Below are positions 5,465 to 5,680 of a stretch of DNA of 5,680 nt, one piece after another. The stretch is taken from the NCBI GenBank assembly GCA_021778575.1, contig JAJYCH010000353.1, positions 1 through 5,680 of the forward strand. Direction: 5' to 3'. Below the pieces are notes generated by a model, which saw only the letters and a program-made list of their open reading frames with translations, did no database searches and was not told the origin of the DNA. The stretch's first letter is position 1. Each line of letters begins with the position of its first letter. This DNA is from Planctomycetota bacterium (GTDB taxonomy: Bacteria; Planctomycetota; Planctomycetia; Isosphaerales; Isosphaeraceae). The position numbers and the translations under genes were made by a program.

Positions 5465-5520
5465 CGGCGGCAATCAGGTGGTCGCGGTCGCGGCAACGGT
5501 CGCGATCACGGCCACCGCCT

Positions 5521-5532
5521 CGGGGGCCCCCG
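5521..5532. repeat. 12-bp GC palindrome CGGGGGCCCCCG
   Basis: This is a perfect palindrome in the GC-rich stretch between the terminator region and the 27-bp repeats. Just to its left (5477-5508), the motif GTCGCG recurs about every 6 bp, with an imperfect inverted repeat GTGGTCGCG / CGCGATCAC. The function is unknown; such sequences also arise by chance at high GC. Confidence 0.35.
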
Positions 5533-5547
5533 TCTCCGTGAGGCACG

Positions 5548-5631
5548 ATGAATCTTCGCTATCAATACTGGCTGAAGGACGCAAAGAAGGTGCTCCGTGC
5601 GGCGCGGCGGCGATCCTCGTCGGCAATCTGA
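5548..5631 (+). CDS. Possible 27-residue small ORF (basic peptide)
   Basis: An ATG at 5548, with TGAGG 4 nt upstream (a short spacing), opens 27 codons ending in TGA at 5629-5631. The product begins MNLRYQYWLKDAKK and becomes very basic (VLRAARRR). The first exact copy of the 27-bp repeat lies inside it, and the second copy repeats VLRAARRR in the same frame beyond the stop (60 bp is a multiple of three). If the 60-bp duplication were absent, the frame would run on past the window edge, so this could be the broken start of a longer gene. I do not recognise the peptide. Confidence 0.25.
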   Translation: MNLRYQYWLKDAKKVLRAARRRSSSAI

Positions 5632-5674
5632 GCCCGATGCTCAGGGGAGGTGCTCCGTGCGGCGCGGCGGCGAT
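5588..5674. repeat. 27-bp direct repeat, two exact copies 60 bp apart
   Basis: Copies at 5588-5614 and 5648-5674 are identical over 27 bp, starting AGGTGCTCCGTG and ending GGCGGCGAT. The flanking bases differ on both sides, leaving 33 bp between them. A shorter related sequence, CTCCGTGAGGCACGAT (5534-5549), occurs 59 bp before the first copy and lacks six central bases. The repeat can form a 5-bp CCGTG/CGCGG hairpin with one wobble pair. The dimensions (27 + 33) resemble a CRISPR repeat and spacer, but two copies at the window edge and no cas gene do not justify that call. A 60-bp segmental duplication or a dispersed repeat is equally possible. Confidence 0.85.
5628..5644. other. Small hairpin between the direct repeats
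   Basis: CTGAGC (5628-5633) and GCTCAG (5639-5644) form a perfect 6-bp stem with a 5-nt loop inside the 33-bp interval between the repeat copies. A palindrome inside the interval is not typical of an acquired CRISPR spacer and fits a structured repeat element somewhat better. Confidence 0.45.
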
Positions 5675-5680
5675 TCAAAG

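Larger units (their letters stand above)
5474..5674 (-). other. Doubtful minus-strand reading frame (66 codons), Ala/Thr-rich end
   Basis: Between TGA at 5675-5677 and TGA at 5474-5476 a minus-strand frame stays open for 66 codons, ending in an Ala/Val/Thr-rich run (EAVAVIATVAATATT). The 27-bp direct repeat is in phase in it, so the peptide IAAAPHGAP occurs twice. There is no ATG or GTG; only TTG codons without a ribosome binding site could start it. Its stop codon sits 35 bp before the intrinsic terminator, where a real gene end would be expected, which is the only positive argument. It could be the decayed 3' end of a gene, or non-coding. Confidence 0.2.

Overview
This GC-rich window looks like chromosomal DNA of a planctomycete, probably of the Isosphaeraceae type. 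That placement is an inference from three things: the exported single-domain prenyltransferase/squalene-oxidase-repeat protein with a Tat signal, the orphan lipoprotein, and the loosely packed genes with long leaders. No rRNA or other marker gene is present to confirm it. Both ends of the window run into repeats, as expected if it is a contig that broke at repeats.

Layout, left to right. Bases 1-130 are a 47-bp tandem repeat (at least 2.7 copies, open to the left) that stops 7 bp from the 3' end of an RNA 3'-terminal phosphate cyclase gene (rtcA, minus strand, 138-1196). The best rtcA start is a TTG codon behind a near-perfect Shine-Dalgarno. A 222-bp leader with two hairpins separates it from an upstream same-strand gene for an outer-membrane-type lipoprotein of unknown function (1419-2354). 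That lipoprotein gene has the clearest promoter in the window (TTGACG-17 bp-TACACT) and a ribosome binding site displayed in a hairpin loop.

Divergent from it, on the plus strand, lie two genes for exported proteins only 29 bp apart: a Tat-exported alpha/alpha-toroid (prenyltransferase/squalene oxidase repeat) protein (2591-3703) and a secreted family 5 glycoside hydrolase with an intact catalytic set (3733-4878). They probably form an operon. Convergent to them is a HIT-family nucleotide hydrolase/transferase gene (4934-5365, minus strand).

Upstream of the HIT gene is a textbook intrinsic terminator (16-bp perfect stem, T6) reading on the minus strand. Beyond it is about 240 bp of palindromes, a 27-bp direct repeat in two exact copies 60 bp apart plus a degenerate third copy about 59 bp earlier, and very short reading frames of doubtful status.

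The genes do not form one recognisable pathway: RNA end repair (RtcA), nucleotide housekeeping (HIT), and cell-surface or periplasmic polysaccharide-related functions (toroid protein, GH5, lipoprotein). I see no clear previously undescribed system. The most open questions are the right-end repeat region with its terminator, the exported toroid/GH5 pair, and the unknown lipoprotein.
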